Shown: positions 34,114 to 41,344 of the stretch, in pieces
How positions within the stretch are numbered: position 1 is the stretch's first letter
How the letters are laid out: each line of letters starts with the position of its first letter
Source of the DNA: Micromonospora costi
GTDB lineage: Bacteria; Actinomycetota; Actinomycetes; Mycobacteriales; Micromonosporaceae
Direction: 5' to 3'
Assembly (NCBI RefSeq): GCF_003626655.1
Contig: NZ_RBAN01000001.1
Location: 248,001-312,000, forward strand
DNA length: 64,000 nucleotides
Program-made: the position numbers and the translations under genes
Notes under the pieces: model-generated
The model's input: the letters and a program-made list of their open reading frames with translations, nothing else
Database searches by the model: none
Told to the model about the DNA's origin: nothing

Positions 34114-34809
34114 TCAGGGTTGGCGGGTTGTGGTCAGGGAGGCGAAGGCGATCAGGTTGTCCTCGTAGCCGGTACGGCCGCCGACGAAGTCCCCGCCGCA
34201 GGTGATCAGCCGCAGCCCGGGCGGGCCCCTGTGGCCGTAGATCCGGTCCGCGGGCAGGCGGTCCTTCGGGAACCGTTCGACCGAGTCGACCCGGAACACG
34301 ACCACGGACCCGTCGGCCCGGGTCACCTCGACGGTGTCACCGGCCTTCAGCTTGTGCAGGTCGTAGAAGACCGACGGGCCGTCCTTCGTGTCCACGTGCC
34401 CGACGATCACCGCCGGGCCGGGCTCGCCGGGGGTCGGCCCCCGGTCGTACCAGCCGGTCTCGTTGTGCCGCTCCAGCGGAGGCACGTCGATCGAGCCGTC
34501 CCGCGCCTGCCCGACCGGTGCCACGGGCGCGGACACCTTGATCGTCGGCACCTCGAGGCGTACCGGCCGGCTGGCGCGCAGGACGTTGCTGTCGCTGCCG
34601 GCGGACCGCTCCCCGCCGCTGGCCACCCAGTCCAACGGCCCGACCGTGCGCCCCAGCCCCGCGCCGGTCGCGAACACCCCGCCCAGGACGCAGAGCACCG
34701 CCAGCGGCACCGTCCAGGGGCTCCGCCCTCCGGGGGCCCGGCGGCCGGCGGCCGTAGCGGCCGGACCGGCGACGGTGGTGGCCGGACGGGCGGGACCGGT
34801 GGTGACCAT
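34114..34809 (-). CDS. Class F-like sortase
   Basis: A 231-residue membrane-anchored transpeptidase. N-terminal Pro/Ala stretch, one transmembrane helix (WTVPLAVLCVLGGVFATGAG), then the sortase barrel: RLEVPTIKVSAPVAPVG, AVIVGHVDTKDGPSVFYDL (catalytic His) and LRLITCGGDF (catalytic Cys), with a conserved Arg in GGRTGYEDN. Sortases join surface proteins bearing a sorting motif to the cell wall. GGAGG upstream of the ATG. It lies 8 bp downstream of its partner gene in one operon. Confidence 0.9.
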   Translation of the reverse strand: MVTTGPARPATTVAGPAATAAGRRAPGGRSPWTVPLAVLCVLGGVFATGAGLGRTVGPLDWVASGGERSAGSDSNVLRASRPVRLEVPTIKVSAPVAPVGQARDGSIDVPPLERHNETGWYDRGPTPGEPGPAVIVGHVDTKDGPSVFYDLHKLKAGDTVEVTRADGSVVVFRVDSVERFPKDRLPADRIYGHRGPPGLRLITCGGDFVGGRTGYEDNLIAFASLTTTRQP

Positions 34810-34817
34810 CGGCGGGC

Positions 34818-35444
34818 TCACCTCCCGGAGGTACGGGGTCGACGCAGGGCCATCAGCGCCAGGACCAGACCGGCGACGGTCAGCGCCACGCCGCCGGGGA
34901 CCAGAAGCCCGCCCGGGAAGCCGCCGGCCGTGCCGCCGAAGCCGGTGGCCGGGCCCCGGCTGGGCTGCACCGACTTCACCACCTGGAGCATGGTCGAGGC
35001 GGTCTCGCCGTCGCGGCACTCCAGCTTGACCCGGTAGTTGCCGGGGCGCGTGCGCTCGCGCACCATCGGCGCGGCCGTGAGCAGCCCCCGCTGCGGTTGC
35101 ACCTGGACGCGGCCGAACGCGTCCGAGACGACGATGGCGGGGATCGAGTTGTCGCGGCAGCTCGCCTTGATGCCGACCAGGAAACCGGCCTGCACGGTGC
35201 TCGGGCTGACCTCCACGAAGACGTCCACGAGCGGGCTCGGCTGGGGCGCCGCGACCGGGTCCGTCCGCCCGGGATCGGGGGCGGCGACCTCCGTGGGGTC
35301 GGGCGTGGGCGCCTCCTGACCGAAGCCGGCGGGCGACGCGGCGACGTAGTCCGGCCCGTTCTGCGTGGTCGCCTCCCGCCCGGCCGCGACGGTCAGCAGC
35401 AGGCCGGCGATCACGGCCGACAGGACGAAGCCTTCGCGGGTCAT
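34818..35444 (-). CDS. Secreted, membrane-tethered protein encoded with the sortase
   Basis: A 208-residue protein with an N-terminal signal segment (VLSAVIAGLLLTVAAG), a Pro/Asp-rich linker (about 40-75), an Ig-like beta domain (VDVFVEVSPSTVQAGFLVGI ... RPGNYRVKLECRDG, with two Cys likely forming a disulphide) and a C-terminal transmembrane helix followed by RRPRTSGR. The ending looks like a cell-wall sorting signal, but no LPxTG is visible; the residues before the helix are GFPGGLLVPGG. It is the obvious candidate sortase substrate by position only. Confidence 0.75.
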   Translation of the reverse strand: MTREGFVLSAVIAGLLLTVAAGREATTQNGPDYVAASPAGFGQEAPTPDPTEVAAPDPGRTDPVAAPQPSPLVDVFVEVSPSTVQAGFLVGIKASCRDNSIPAIVVSDAFGRVQVQPQRGLLTAAPMVRERTRPGNYRVKLECRDGETASTMLQVVKSVQPSRGPATGFGGTAGGFPGGLLVPGGVALTVAGLVLALMALRRPRTSGR

Positions 35445-35580
35445 CGCTCGATGCCTCCTCCCGACGCCGTCGGGGCGGGCCGGGCGGCGGAGCCCGGTCT
35501 GCCGTACGAGATGGATCCTCTCATTCCCGGTCGTACATCACATCCGATCCGGCACGACGGTCGCGTACGCTCGGAAAGCT

Positions 35581-36297
35581 GTGACCTCCACCGACCACGA
35601 CCCCACGCGTCTCGCGCCGCACCCGGCTGCCCGGACGGTCCGGACCTTCCACCCGCGGCGCGGCCGGATGACCGGCCGGCAGACCGACGCGTTGGGCCGG
35701 CTGTTCCCGACGTACGGCCTGGAGATCCCCGACGGGCCCGGCGCTCCGGTCGACCCGGCCGGGCTGTTCGGTCGCGAGGCGCCGGTGGTGCTGGAGATCG
35801 GTTCGGGCATGGGCGAGACCACCGCGGCGATGGCCGGCGCCGACCCGGATCGAGATTATCTGGCGGTCGAGGTGCACACGCCCGGAATCGCCAACCTGCT
35901 CGACCTGGTGGACCGCCGTAACCTGCGCAACGTCCGGGTGGCCCGGGGCGACGCCCTGGCGCTGGTGCGCCGGCTGCCCGCGGGGTCGCTCGACGCCGTG
36001 CACGTCTTCTTCCCCGATCCGTGGCCGAAGGCCCGGCACCACAAGCGGCGGCTGATCCAGCCGGCGCACGTGGCCCTGCTGCGCGGCCGGCTCGCGCCCG
36101 GTGGCACCCTGCACTGCGCGACGGACTGGGCCGAGTACGCCGAGGCGATGCGGGACACGCTCGACGCCGACCCGGAGCTGGTCAACGCGTACGACGGCTT
36201 CGCGCCCCGGCCGGCACACCGCCCGGTCACGAAGTTCGAGCGCCGGGCGCTGCTCGCCGGCCGCCCGGTCGCGGACCTGGTCTACCGGCGCCGGTGA
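35581..36297 (+). CDS. trmB: tRNA (guanine-46-N7)-methyltransferase TrmB
   Basis: A 238-residue SAM-dependent methyltransferase. It carries VVLEIGSGMGETTAAMA (SAM motif I), YLAVEVHTPGIANLL, NVRVARGDALALV, VHVFFPDPWPKARHHKRRLI (the TrmB hallmark FPDPWPKxxHxKRR) and a C-terminal TKFERRALLAG. It modifies G46 in the variable loop of tRNAs. GTG at 35581 is chosen; a TACGCT hexamer (35566-35571) lies 9 nt upstream and no Shine-Dalgarno exists. An in-frame ATG lies far upstream at 35365 but adds an unlike extension. Confidence 0.94.
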   Translation: MTSTDHDPTRLAPHPAARTVRTFHPRRGRMTGRQTDALGRLFPTYGLEIPDGPGAPVDPAGLFGREAPVVLEIGSGMGETTAAMAGADPDRDYLAVEVHTPGIANLLDLVDRRNLRNVRVARGDALALVRRLPAGSLDAVHVFFPDPWPKARHHKRRLIQPAHVALLRGRLAPGGTLHCATDWAEYAEAMRDTLDADPELVNAYDGFAPRPAHRPVTKFERRALLAGRPVADLVYRRR

Positions 36298-36371
36298 CGT
36301 CGCCGCGCCCGGCCGGCTCCGGTCCGGCCGCCCGCGCCCGGGTTGGCGCGGAGGGGCATGATCCAGGCACC

Positions 36372-36386
36372 ATGGACGCGCTATGA
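36372..36386 (+). CDS. Four-codon leader ORF overlapping the helicase start (putative)
   Basis: ATG GAC GCG CTA TGA (36372-36386) lies 8 nt after a CATGAT -10-like hexamer (36358-36363), so it could be translated leaderless. Its stop overlaps the helicase ATG (36383) as ATGA. The helicase start has no Shine-Dalgarno, so reinitiation from this mini-ORF is a plausible way to translate it. This is inferred from arrangement only. Confidence 0.35.
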   Translation: MDAL

Positions 36387-38887
36387 CGCTCACTGCCGCG
36401 CTGCCCGCAAGCGCCGACCCCGACACCCTCTTCGACGCGTTCGCCGGCTGGGCCAAGGAGCGCGGCTTCGACCTCTACCCCCACCAGGAGGAGGCGATCA
36501 TCGAGATCGTCTCCGGGGCCAACGTGATCATGAATACGCCGACCGGCTCGGGCAAGAGCCTGGTCGCGACGGCGGCGCACTTCGCGGCCCTCGCCGACAA
36601 CCGGACGACCTTCTACACGGCCCCCATCAAGGCGCTCGTGTCGGAGAAGTTCTTCGCCCTCTGCGAGATCTTCGGCGCGGAGAACGTGGGCATGCTGACC
36701 GGCGACGCCAGCGTCAACGCCGACGCCCCGATCATCTGCTGCACGGCCGAGATCCTGGCCAACCTCGCGCTGCGCGAGGGCGCCCGGGCCGACGTCGGCC
36801 AGGTGGTCATGGACGAGTTCCACTTCTACGCCGAGCCCGACCGCGGCTGGGCCTGGCAGGTGCCGCTCATCGAGCTGCCGCAGGCCCAGTTCATCCTGAT
36901 GTCGGCCACGCTCGGCGACACCACCCGGTTCGTCGACGACCTGACCCGGCGCACCGGGCGGCCGACCGCCGTCGTCCGCTCGGCCGAGCGGCCGGTGCCG
37001 CTGATCTTCTCGTACGCCATGACGCCGCTGCACGAGACCCTCGAGGAGCTGCTGGAGACGAAGCAGGCGCCGGTCTACGTCGTGCACTTCACGCAGGCCG
37101 CCGCGCTGGAACGGGCGCAGGCGCTGATGAGCGTGAACGTCTGCACCCGGGCCGAGAAGGACATGATCGCCCAGGCGATCGGGAACTTCCGCTTCACCTC
37201 CGGCTTCGGCAAGACGCTGTCCCGGCTGGTCCGGCACGGCATCGGCGTCCACCACGCCGGGATGCTGCCCAAGTACCGCCGGCTCGTGGAGACCCTCGCC
37301 CAGGCCGGCCTGCTCAAGGTCATCTGCGGCACCGACACCCTCGGTGTCGGCATCAACGTGCCCATCCGCACGGTTCTCTTCACCGGCCTGTCGAAGTTCG
37401 ACGGCACCCGCACCCGGCTGCTCAAGGCCCGCGAGTTCCACCAGATCGCCGGCCGGGCCGGCCGGGCCGGCTTCGACACCATCGGCCGTGTGGTGGTGCA
37501 GGCGCCGGAGCACGTGATCGAGAACGAGAAGGCCCTCGCCAAGGCGGGCGACGACCCGAAGAAGCGGCGCAAGGTCGTCAAGAAGAAGCCGCCGGAGGGG
37601 TCGATCGGCTGGGGCGAGCCGACCTTCCAGCGCCTCGTGGAGGCCGAGCCCGAGCCGCTCACCTCCAGCTTCCAGGTCAGCCACTCGATGCTGCTCAACG
37701 TCATCGGCCGGCCCGGCGACGCGTTCGCGGCCATGCGGCACCTGCTCACCGACAACCACGAGGAGCGCGCCGCACAGCGGCGGCACATCCGGCGGGCGAT
37801 CGCCATCTACCGGGCCCTGCGCGCCGGCGGGGTGGTCGAGGAGCTGGCCGAGCCGGACGAGACGGGCCGGCGCGTACGGCTCACCGTCGACCTCCAGCTC
37901 GACTTCGCGCTCAACCAGCCGCTGTCGCCGCTGGCCCTGGCCGCCATCGAGCTGCTGGACCGGGAGTCCCCGTCGTACGCCCTCGACGTGCTGTCGGTGA
38001 TCGAGTCGATCCTCGACGACCCGCGCCAGGTGCTCTCCGCGCAGCAGTTCAAGGCCCGCGGCGAGGCGGTCGCCGCCATGAAGGCTGAGGGCATCGAGTA
38101 CGAGGCGCGCCTCGAACTGCTCGACGAGGTGACCTGGCCCAAGCCCCTCGCGGAGCTGCTGGAATCGGCGTACGAGATGTACCGGCAGGGGCACCCGTGG
38201 GTGGCCGACCACCAGCTCTCCCCGAAGTCCGTGGTCCGGGACATGTACGAGCGGGCCATGACCTTCCCCGAGTACGTGCAGTTCTACGGGCTGTCCCGCT
38301 CCGAGGGTCTCGTCCTGCGGTACCTGGCCGACGCGTACAAGACGCTGCGGCAGACCGTCCCCGAGGACGCGAAGACCGAGGAGCTGATCGACCTCATCGA
38401 GTGGCTGGGCGAGCTGGTCCGGCAGGTGGACTCGAGCCTCATCGACGAGTGGGAGCGGCTGCGCAACCCGTCCGACGTGGCCGCCGCGGCCGTCACCCTG
38501 GACGACCGGGTGCCCGCCGTCACGCGCAACGCCCGCGCGTTCCGGGTGCTGGTGCGCAACGCGCTGTTCCGCCGAGTGGAACTGGCCGCCCTGCGCCGCT
38601 GGGACCTCCTCGGCGAACTGGACGCCGCCGACGGGTGGAACGCGGACGCGTGGGCCGACGCGCTGGAGCCGTACTTCGACACGTACGACTCCATCGGGAC
38701 CGGCCCGGACGCCCGCGGCCCGGCGCTGCTCATGATCAACCAGGGAGGCTCGACCTGGACGGTGCGGCAGATCCTGGACGACCCCGAGGGCGACCACGAC
38801 TGGGGCATCAGCGCGGAGGTCGACCTGGCCGCGTCCGACGAGGTGGGCGCGGCGGTCGTCCGGATCACGTCGGTCGGGCAGCTCTGA
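36383..38887 (+). CDS. Ski2-like DEAD/DEAH RNA helicase with DUF3516
   Basis: An 834-residue superfamily-2 helicase. Walker A MNTPTGSGKSLVATAAHF, motif II VVMDEFHFYAEPDRGWAWQ (DEFH), motif III LMSATLGDT, motif V GTDTLGVGINVPIRTV and motif VI HQIAGRAGRAG fill residues 1-430. A Lys-rich insert (KKRRKVVKKKPPEG) and the DUF3516 domain (about 500-834) follow. The family is widespread in actinobacteria; roles in RNA turnover are presumed. The start ATG overlaps a four-codon ORF. The gene ends 15 nt before a hairpin shared with the convergent MBL gene. Confidence 0.92.
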   Translation: MTLTAALPASADPDTLFDAFAGWAKERGFDLYPHQEEAIIEIVSGANVIMNTPTGSGKSLVATAAHFAALADNRTTFYTAPIKALVSEKFFALCEIFGAENVGMLTGDASVNADAPIICCTAEILANLALREGARADVGQVVMDEFHFYAEPDRGWAWQVPLIELPQAQFILMSATLGDTTRFVDDLTRRTGRPTAVVRSAERPVPLIFSYAMTPLHETLEELLETKQAPVYVVHFTQAAALERAQALMSVNVCTRAEKDMIAQAIGNFRFTSGFGKTLSRLVRHGIGVHHAGMLPKYRRLVETLAQAGLLKVICGTDTLGVGINVPIRTVLFTGLSKFDGTRTRLLKAREFHQIAGRAGRAGFDTIGRVVVQAPEHVIENEKALAKAGDDPKKRRKVVKKKPPEGSIGWGEPTFQRLVEAEPEPLTSSFQVSHSMLLNVIGRPGDAFAAMRHLLTDNHEERAAQRRHIRRAIAIYRALRAGGVVEELAEPDETGRRVRLTVDLQLDFALNQPLSPLALAAIELLDRESPSYALDVLSVIESILDDPRQVLSAQQFKARGEAVAAMKAEGIEYEARLELLDEVTWPKPLAELLESAYEMYRQGHPWVADHQLSPKSVVRDMYERAMTFPEYVQFYGLSRSEGLVLRYLADAYKTLRQTVPEDAKTEELIDLIEWLGELVRQVDSSLIDEWERLRNPSDVAAAAVTLDDRVPAVTRNARAFRVLVRNALFRRVELAALRRWDLLGELDAADGWNADAWADALEPYFDTYDSIGTGPDARGPALLMINQGGSTWTVRQILDDPEGDHDWGISAEVDLAASDEVGAAVVRITSVGQL

Positions 38888-38901
38888 CCGCTCCCTCCGC
38901 G

Positions 38902-38926
38902 GGCCGTCCGGAAACCTCGGGCGGCC
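38902..38926. terminator. Hairpin terminator between convergent genes
   Basis: GGCCGTCCG (38902-38910) pairs with CGGGCGGCC (38918-38926) through one G-U, with a 7-nt loop GAAACCT, midway between the helicase stop and the MBL-fold gene stop. Confidence 0.5.
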
Positions 38927-38936
38927 TGCGGCCCGT

Positions 38937-39656
38937 TCACCGGGCCTGCGCGAACGCCTTAATCTGGTGTACCGCCTCGCGGGTGCCGCCGTCGAACGGG
39001 GTGCCGTGGCCGGGGAGGATCCACGTCGCCGGCAGCTCCTCGATGCGGGCGAGCGAGGCGAGCGCCAGCTCCGGGTCGTCGGTGAACGGCGCCGGCTGCG
39101 GGCCCGGCCGGCCGGTCAGCACGTGCCGGGTGGTGAGCGCGTCGCCGACGAAGACCGCGTCGGCGACCGGCACGTGCACGGCGATGCTGCCGGGCGAGTG
39201 GCCGGGCATCCCGATCACGTGCGGGGCGCCGGGCAGGTCGAGCACCTGGCCGTCGGCAACGGAGACGACCTCCCTGAGGTACGTGGTGCGCATCCCGCCC
39301 TTGCGGCTGGCGTACCAGAGGAAGCCCGCCAGCGCACCCACCTTGAACTTCCCGAACGATGCCTCGGGCTTGGCCTCGCCACGGGCGCGGGCGGCGTCCG
39401 CACTGTGCACGTAGACAGGGACGCCGTGCTCGCGCCGGAGCCGTTCGGCGAAGCCGATGTGGTCGGTGTCGCCGTGGGTGAGGATCAGTCCGCGGATGTC
39501 GGCGAGCGTACGGCCCATGCCGGAGAGCTCCGTGACCAGCTCCGACCAGTGACCGGGCAGCCCGGCGTCCACGACGGTCACGCCCTCCTCGGTCTCGATC
39601 AGGTATGCGGCGACGAGGTCGTTGCCGATGCGGTGCAGGTGTGGTCCGAGCTTCAT
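38937..39656 (-). CDS. MBL-fold metallo-hydrolase
   Basis: A 239-residue metallo-beta-lactamase-fold enzyme. Ligand motifs: LILTHGDTDHIGF (HxDxDH form), GMPGHSPGSIAVH, FVGDALTTRHV (bridging Asp) and LPGHGTPF. The substrate is unknown; such short proteins are often hydrolases of lactones or thioesters. The ATG at 39656 has GGGAGG 6 nt upstream and is preferred over one at 39704. It is transcribed divergently from a TetR gene, with two operator-like palindromes between, and is the likely target of that regulator. Confidence 0.88.
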   Translation of the reverse strand: MKLGPHLHRIGNDLVAAYLIETEEGVTVVDAGLPGHWSELVTELSGMGRTLADIRGLILTHGDTDHIGFAERLRREHGVPVYVHSADAARARGEAKPEASFGKFKVGALAGFLWYASRKGGMRTTYLREVVSVADGQVLDLPGAPHVIGMPGHSPGSIAVHVPVADAVFVGDALTTRHVLTGRPGPQPAPFTDDPELALASLARIEELPATWILPGHGTPFDGGTREAVHQIKAFAQAR

Positions 39657-39694
39657 GGTTGCCTCCCGATGCGACTTCTGATGGCTACGGTGCA

Positions 39695-39731
39695 TAGCCA
39701 TCATGGCTAAGCACTATAGCTATCATGGTGA
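39695..39731. promoter_or_regulatory. Tandem TetR-type operators between MBL and TetR genes
   Basis: TAGCCAT-C-ATGGCTA (39695-39709) is a perfect 15-bp palindrome. TAGCTAT-C-ATGGTGA (39717-39731) repeats it imperfectly with the same centre, 22 bp on, i.e. two helical turns. A third half-site ATGGCTA is at 39681-39687. On the minus strand TATAGT (39718-39713) between them could be the -10 of the MBL gene. Binding by the TetR protein would block it. Confidence 0.75.
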
Positions 39732-39761
39732 CGACCGTCGCCCACCCGGAGGAAACACCAC

Positions 39762-40340
39762 ATGCCGACCCCCGATCGAACCTCGCTCGCCGAGATCGTC
39801 ACGGCCGCCCGCGACATCCTGGAGTCGGAAGGGCTCCCGCGCCTGACGATGCAGGCGGTCGCCGAGCGGGTCGGCGTACGCGCCCCGTCGCTCTACAAGC
39901 GGGTCCGCAACCGGGACGCCCTGATCCGGCTCGTCACCGAGGCGACCGTCCGCGACCTGGGCGAGCGGCTGGAGGCCGTCGCCGGCAGCGGCGACCCCGG
40001 CACCGACCTCGGCGAGCTGGCCCGCGTCTTCCGCGCGTTCGCCCACGCCCACCCGGCCGGCTACCACCTGATCTTCGCCAACGGCCCGGCGGAGACCCGG
40101 CCCAGCCTCGACTCGCTCACCCGGGCCAGCGCCCCCGCCCTGCGCGTCGCCGCCGACCTCGCCGGGCCCGAGCACGCCCTGGAGGCCGCCCGTATGTTCA
40201 CCGCCTGGGCCAACGGCTTCGTCAGCATGGAGCTCGCCGGAGCCTTCAACCTCGGCGGCGACCTCGACGAGGCCTTCGAGTTCGGCATCATCCGGCTGAC
40301 CGCCGCCTTCACCACCCCGGAGCCACCCCGGGCGGGCTGA
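39762..40340 (+). CDS. TetR/AcrR family transcriptional regulator
   Basis: A 192-residue regulator. The N-terminal HTH reads AARDILESEGLPRLTMQAVA and GVRAPSLYKRVRNRDALIRL; the C-terminal ligand domain (about 80-185) has the WHG-type pattern (FRAFAHAHPAGYHLIF, MFTAWANGFVSMELAGAF). It presumably represses itself and the divergent MBL gene through the TAGCyATcATGG palindromes. The effector is unknown. A GGAGGAAA ahead of the ATG fixes the start. Confidence 0.9.
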   Translation: MPTPDRTSLAEIVTAARDILESEGLPRLTMQAVAERVGVRAPSLYKRVRNRDALIRLVTEATVRDLGERLEAVAGSGDPGTDLGELARVFRAFAHAHPAGYHLIFANGPAETRPSLDSLTRASAPALRVAADLAGPEHALEAARMFTAWANGFVSMELAGAFNLGGDLDEAFEFGIIRLTAAFTTPEPPRAG

Positions 40341-40394
40341 CCGCCGCCGCAGGGGCTCGGGCCAGCTTCAACCCTGGGCGATGTCAGCCCCGTC

Positions 40395-40415
40395 TATTAG
40401 ACTGTATGTACTAAA
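40395..40415 (+). promoter_or_regulatory. AT-rich promoter/dyad upstream of the 214-aa gene
   Basis: Within ATTAGACTGTATGTACTAAA the half-sites TTAG and CTAA face each other across 10 bp, and TAGACT is a good -10. This is one of the most AT-rich 20-bp stretches in the region, about 30 nt upstream of the GTG start. The binding protein is unknown. Confidence 0.4.
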
Positions 40416-40441
40416 CCAGTTCCTGACCTGGGAGGACGACC

Positions 40442-41086
40442 GTGACCGCGCCCGCCTCCGCCCCCCTCACGCCCTACGCCACGCTCCTCGGCTTCACCCG
40501 GTACGTCGACCGCACCGGGCCCACGAAGGCCACCTTCGTGGGTGGCCTGCGCAAGCAGCGCGCCAGCCGGCACGGCTTCAACCCGCACGGCCAGTTCGTG
40601 AAGGCACTCAAGGCCGACATCGCCTTCCACACCGGCGGCACCCACCTCGACCAGGTGGCCGACCAGGTCAAGCCGCGCTGGCGTCCGCTCTACCAGGCAC
40701 TCGTGCCGGGCGCGACCGCCTGGCTGCACAGCCTCGGCGAGCCCACGTCGGTCGACCTGGCCCAGACCCGGGACGCCCTCGCCATGCTCGGCGACCTACC
40801 CGTCAAGATCAACCCCCACTTCGGCGTACGCCACGCCGACGGGCGCGTCGAGGCCGTCCGGCTGCACTTCGACGAGACCCCGCCCAGCGAGGAGGCGGTG
40901 CTCGCCACGCTGCACCTGATGGCCCGCCACATGGACGCGCTGCTCCCGCACGCCGAGCCGGTCCTCGTCGACGTCCGACGCGGCCAGGCGCACCGGATGC
41001 CCGAGGGCGTCAAGCCCGACCAGGTCGAACGCTGGCTCGCCGGCGAGGCGGCCGCCTTCCGCTCCCTCTGGTCCACCGCCGCCTGA
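40442..41086 (+). CDS. Conserved hypothetical protein
   Basis: A 214-residue soluble alpha/beta protein that I do not recognise. Visible blocks are LLGFTRYVDRTGPTKATFVGG, GFNPHGQFVKALKADIAFHT (each about 20 residues), DLPVKINPHFGVRHADGRVE and LHLMARHMDALLPHAEPVLV. It has no signal peptide, no transmembrane helix and no cysteine cluster. GTG at 40442 with GGGAGG upstream gives the start. A strong AT-rich promoter precedes it. It is the last gene before the hairpin-flanked DUF559 unit and has the normal high-GC3 codon use of the host. Confidence 0.75.
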   Translation: MTAPASAPLTPYATLLGFTRYVDRTGPTKATFVGGLRKQRASRHGFNPHGQFVKALKADIAFHTGGTHLDQVADQVKPRWRPLYQALVPGATAWLHSLGEPTSVDLAQTRDALAMLGDLPVKINPHFGVRHADGRVEAVRLHFDETPPSEEAVLATLHLMARHMDALLPHAEPVLVDVRRGQAHRMPEGVKPDQVERWLAGEAAAFRSLWSTAA

Positions 41087-41210
41087 CCCACCGGGCCCCG
41101 GCCCACGGCCCCACCCGACCCGCCGCGTCGCCAGCGTCAGCGCCCGCCCGCACCCCGCCGTGCCGGGCGGGCGCCCGCGTTCGCCGCCCGCACCCGCGCC
41201 CGCGTTCACG

Positions 41211-41291
41211 GCAAGATCGCGCTCGATCCTGGAAGTAGTGGCCTCCCATTGCCAGGGAGGCCACTACTTCCGTGTTCGAGCGTGATCTTGC
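41211..41291. repeat. Long palindrome flanking the DUF559 gene, left copy (GATC hairpin C)
   Basis: Arms 41211-41247 and 41255-41291 match at 33 of 37 positions with a 7-nt loop. The inner 17 bp, GGAAGTAGTGGCCTCCC, is perfect and identical to the inner arms of the hairpin at 42354. The outer arm contains GCAAGATCGCG, shared with hairpin A, and CTCGATCC. It lies 124 bp after the previous gene and 53 bp before the DUF559 start codon, so it can hardly be only a terminator of the former. Confidence 0.9.
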
Positions 41292-41344
41292 GGGTTGTCC
41301 ACAGGGTCTGCGCCGCGGGTCCGGTGTGCGCGAGCCTGGACGGC

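Noticed and set aside
36227..38797. An 856-codon minus-strand open frame across the DUF3516 helicase gene
   Set aside because: Low-complexity Val/Gly/Arg/His composition, and it spans two real genes (trmB end and helicase).
41211..41291. Hairpin C as a mere terminator of the 214-aa gene
   Set aside because: It lies 124 bp past the stop, has a near-identical copy on the other side of the next gene, and is far longer than the GC stems that end other genes here.
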